A stretch of 13,537 bases of DNA from an uncultured Massilia sp. (GTDB lineage: Bacteria > Pseudomonadota > Gammaproteobacteria > Burkholderiales > Burkholderiaceae). The stretch lies in NCBI GenBank assembly GCA_946886065.1, contig CAMPHU010000123.1, forward strand, positions 1-13,537, written 5' to 3'. Position 1 is the first letter of the stretch. Each line of letters begins with the position of its first letter. Positions 12,466 to 13,537 of the stretch are shown one piece after another. The notes under the pieces are model-generated. The model saw only the letters and a program-made list of their open reading frames with translations, did not search any database and was not told the DNA's origin. A program made the translations under genes and the position numbers.

Positions 12466-13537
12466 CTATGCCGCCCTGGCCGCCCTGAGCAGCGCTTCGA
12501 TCCCCTGCGGCTCGACCGGGCGCGAGAAGCAGTAGCCCTGCATCTGGTCGCAGCCGCGCTGGTGCAGGAAGGCCAGCTGTTCCGAGGTTTCCACGCCTTC
12601 CGCGATCACGTTCAGCTTCATCGAATGCGCCAGCGCGATCACGGCGTTGACGATGGCCGCGTCGTCCGCGTCCTGGGTCAGGTCCATCACGAAGGAGCGG
12701 TCGATCTTGAGGCTGTGGATCGGGAAGCGCTTCAGGCTGGCCAGGCTGGAGTAGCCGGTGCCGAAGTCGTCGATCGCCAGCTGCACGCCCATCCCGGCCA
12801 GGCGCGCCATGGTCTCGGTGGCGGCGCCCGGGTTCTCCATCAGCACGCTCTCCGTGATCTCGAGCGTCAGGTAATGCGGATCGCAGCCGGTGCGCGCGAT
12901 CAGCTTGGCCACTTGCTGGGCCACGTCCTGGCCCAGGAACTGGCGCGCCGACAGGTTGACGCTGATGCGCACCGGCGGCAGGCCCTGGCGGCGCCAGGCC
13001 ACCTGCTGCTCCATGGCCGTGGCCAGCACCCATTCGCCGATCGGCACGATCAGGCCGGTCTCCTCGGCCAGCGGGATGAAGTCCGCCGGCGACACCATCG
13101 GCTGGCCGTGCGGCTGCCAGCGCAGCAGGGCCTCGACCCCGCTCACCTTGCCGCTGCCGATGTCCACCACCGGCTGGTAATGCAGCAGGAACTCGCGCCG
13201 CTGCAGGGCGCGCTGCAGCGCGCCTTCCATGCGCAGGTGCTCGAAGGCCTGGGCGCCCATGTCGGCCATGTAGAAGCTGTAGTGGTGGCCGCCCTGCCCC
13301 TTGGAGCGGTACATGGCGCTGTCGGCGTTCTTGAGCAGGGTGGCGCTGTCCTGGCCGTCGCGCGGGTACATCGCGATGCCGACCGAGCCGGTCGGGAACA
13401 CCTCCTGGCCGCACAGGGTCAGCGGCTGGAACAGGTTTTCCAGCAGCTTCTCGGCCACCGTGGCGGCGTCCTCTTCGCCGGCCAGGTCGGGCAGCACCAC
13501 CACGAATTCGTCGCCGCCCTGGCGCGCCACGGTGTCG
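12466..13537 (-). CDS. GGDEF-EAL cyclic-di-GMP signalling protein (5' end beyond window)
   Basis: This is the C-terminal 356 residues of a dual-domain c-di-GMP enzyme. The first visible residues are DTVARQGGDEF: an intact GGDEF cyclase motif, with the Asp five residues before it fitting the second position of an RxxD inhibitory site whose Arg lies outside the window. The EAL phosphodiesterase domain follows (from about visible residue 105). It has EALLRW, NLSARQF, LEITESVLME, AIDDFGTGYSSL, KIDRSFV and VIAEGVET, the metal- and substrate-binding motifs of active EAL domains. The ends of the two domains are intact; N-terminal sensory or PAS regions cannot be seen. A GTG at 13530 is internal, not the start. 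It probably tunes c-di-GMP levels and so motility, given the family; there is no direct link to the flagellar operon here. Confidence 0.95.
   Translation of the reverse strand, partial: DTVARQGGDEFVVVLPDLAGEEDAATVAEKLLENLFQPLTLCGQEVFPTGSVGIAMYPRDGQDSATLLKNADSAMYRSKGQGGHHYSFYMADMGAQAFEHLRMEGALQRALQRREFLLHYQPVVDIGSGKVSGVEALLRWQPHGQPMVSPADFIPLAEETGLIVPIGEWVLATAMEQQVAWRRQGLPPVRISVNLSARQFLGQDVAQQVAKLIARTGCDPHYLTLEITESVLMENPGAATETMARLAGMGVQLAIDDFGTGYSSLASLKRFPIHSLKIDRSFVMDLTQDADDAAIVNAVIALAHSMKLNVIAEGVETSEQLAFLHQRGCDQMQGYCFSRPVEPQGIEALLRAARAA

Overview
The window looks like chromosomal DNA from a high-GC, motile betaproteobacterium, most likely of the Oxalobacteraceae (Massilia-like). That placement is inferred from GC-rich codon use, the flagellar gene order (flgBCDEFG on one strand, flgA-flgM-flgN divergent on the other) and protein character. 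No rRNA or other marker is present to confirm it. I see no mobile element, CRISPR array or tRNA.

Region 1 (1-6557) is flagellar. On the minus strand flgB, flgC, flgD, flgE, flgF and flgG (its 3' end lies off the window) encode the proximal rod, hook cap, hook and distal rod. On the plus strand flgA (P-ring chaperone) is followed by flgM (anti-sigma-28) and flgN (chaperone for hook-filament junction proteins). The 167-bp flgB/flgA gap carries divergent promoter candidates around a FlhDC-box-like inverted repeat. A consensus-perfect sigma-28 promoter precedes flgM. Three intercistronic hairpins sit in the flgD-E-F-G part of the operon; one of them encloses the flgG Shine-Dalgarno sequence.

Region 2 (6558-10376) is mixed housekeeping and unknown: a small secreted protein (minus), the membrane zinc protease HtpX and an AI-2E/PerM-family permease (plus, probably one operon), a GNAT acetyltransferase (minus), and a very hydrophilic, glycine-rich, probably disordered protein (plus).

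Region 3 (10377-12385) is the most unusual part. A complete tandem glycine riboswitch is followed not by glycine-cleavage or glycine-transport genes but by a possible 38-codon small ORF, a strong hairpin, and then a two-gene unit. That unit encodes a secreted protein of unknown function and a secreted papain-like cysteine protease. A strong hairpin closes it.

Region 4 (12386-13537) is the C-terminal part of a GGDEF-EAL cyclic-di-GMP protein on the minus strand, running off the window. Its EAL half keeps the catalytic motifs I can check.
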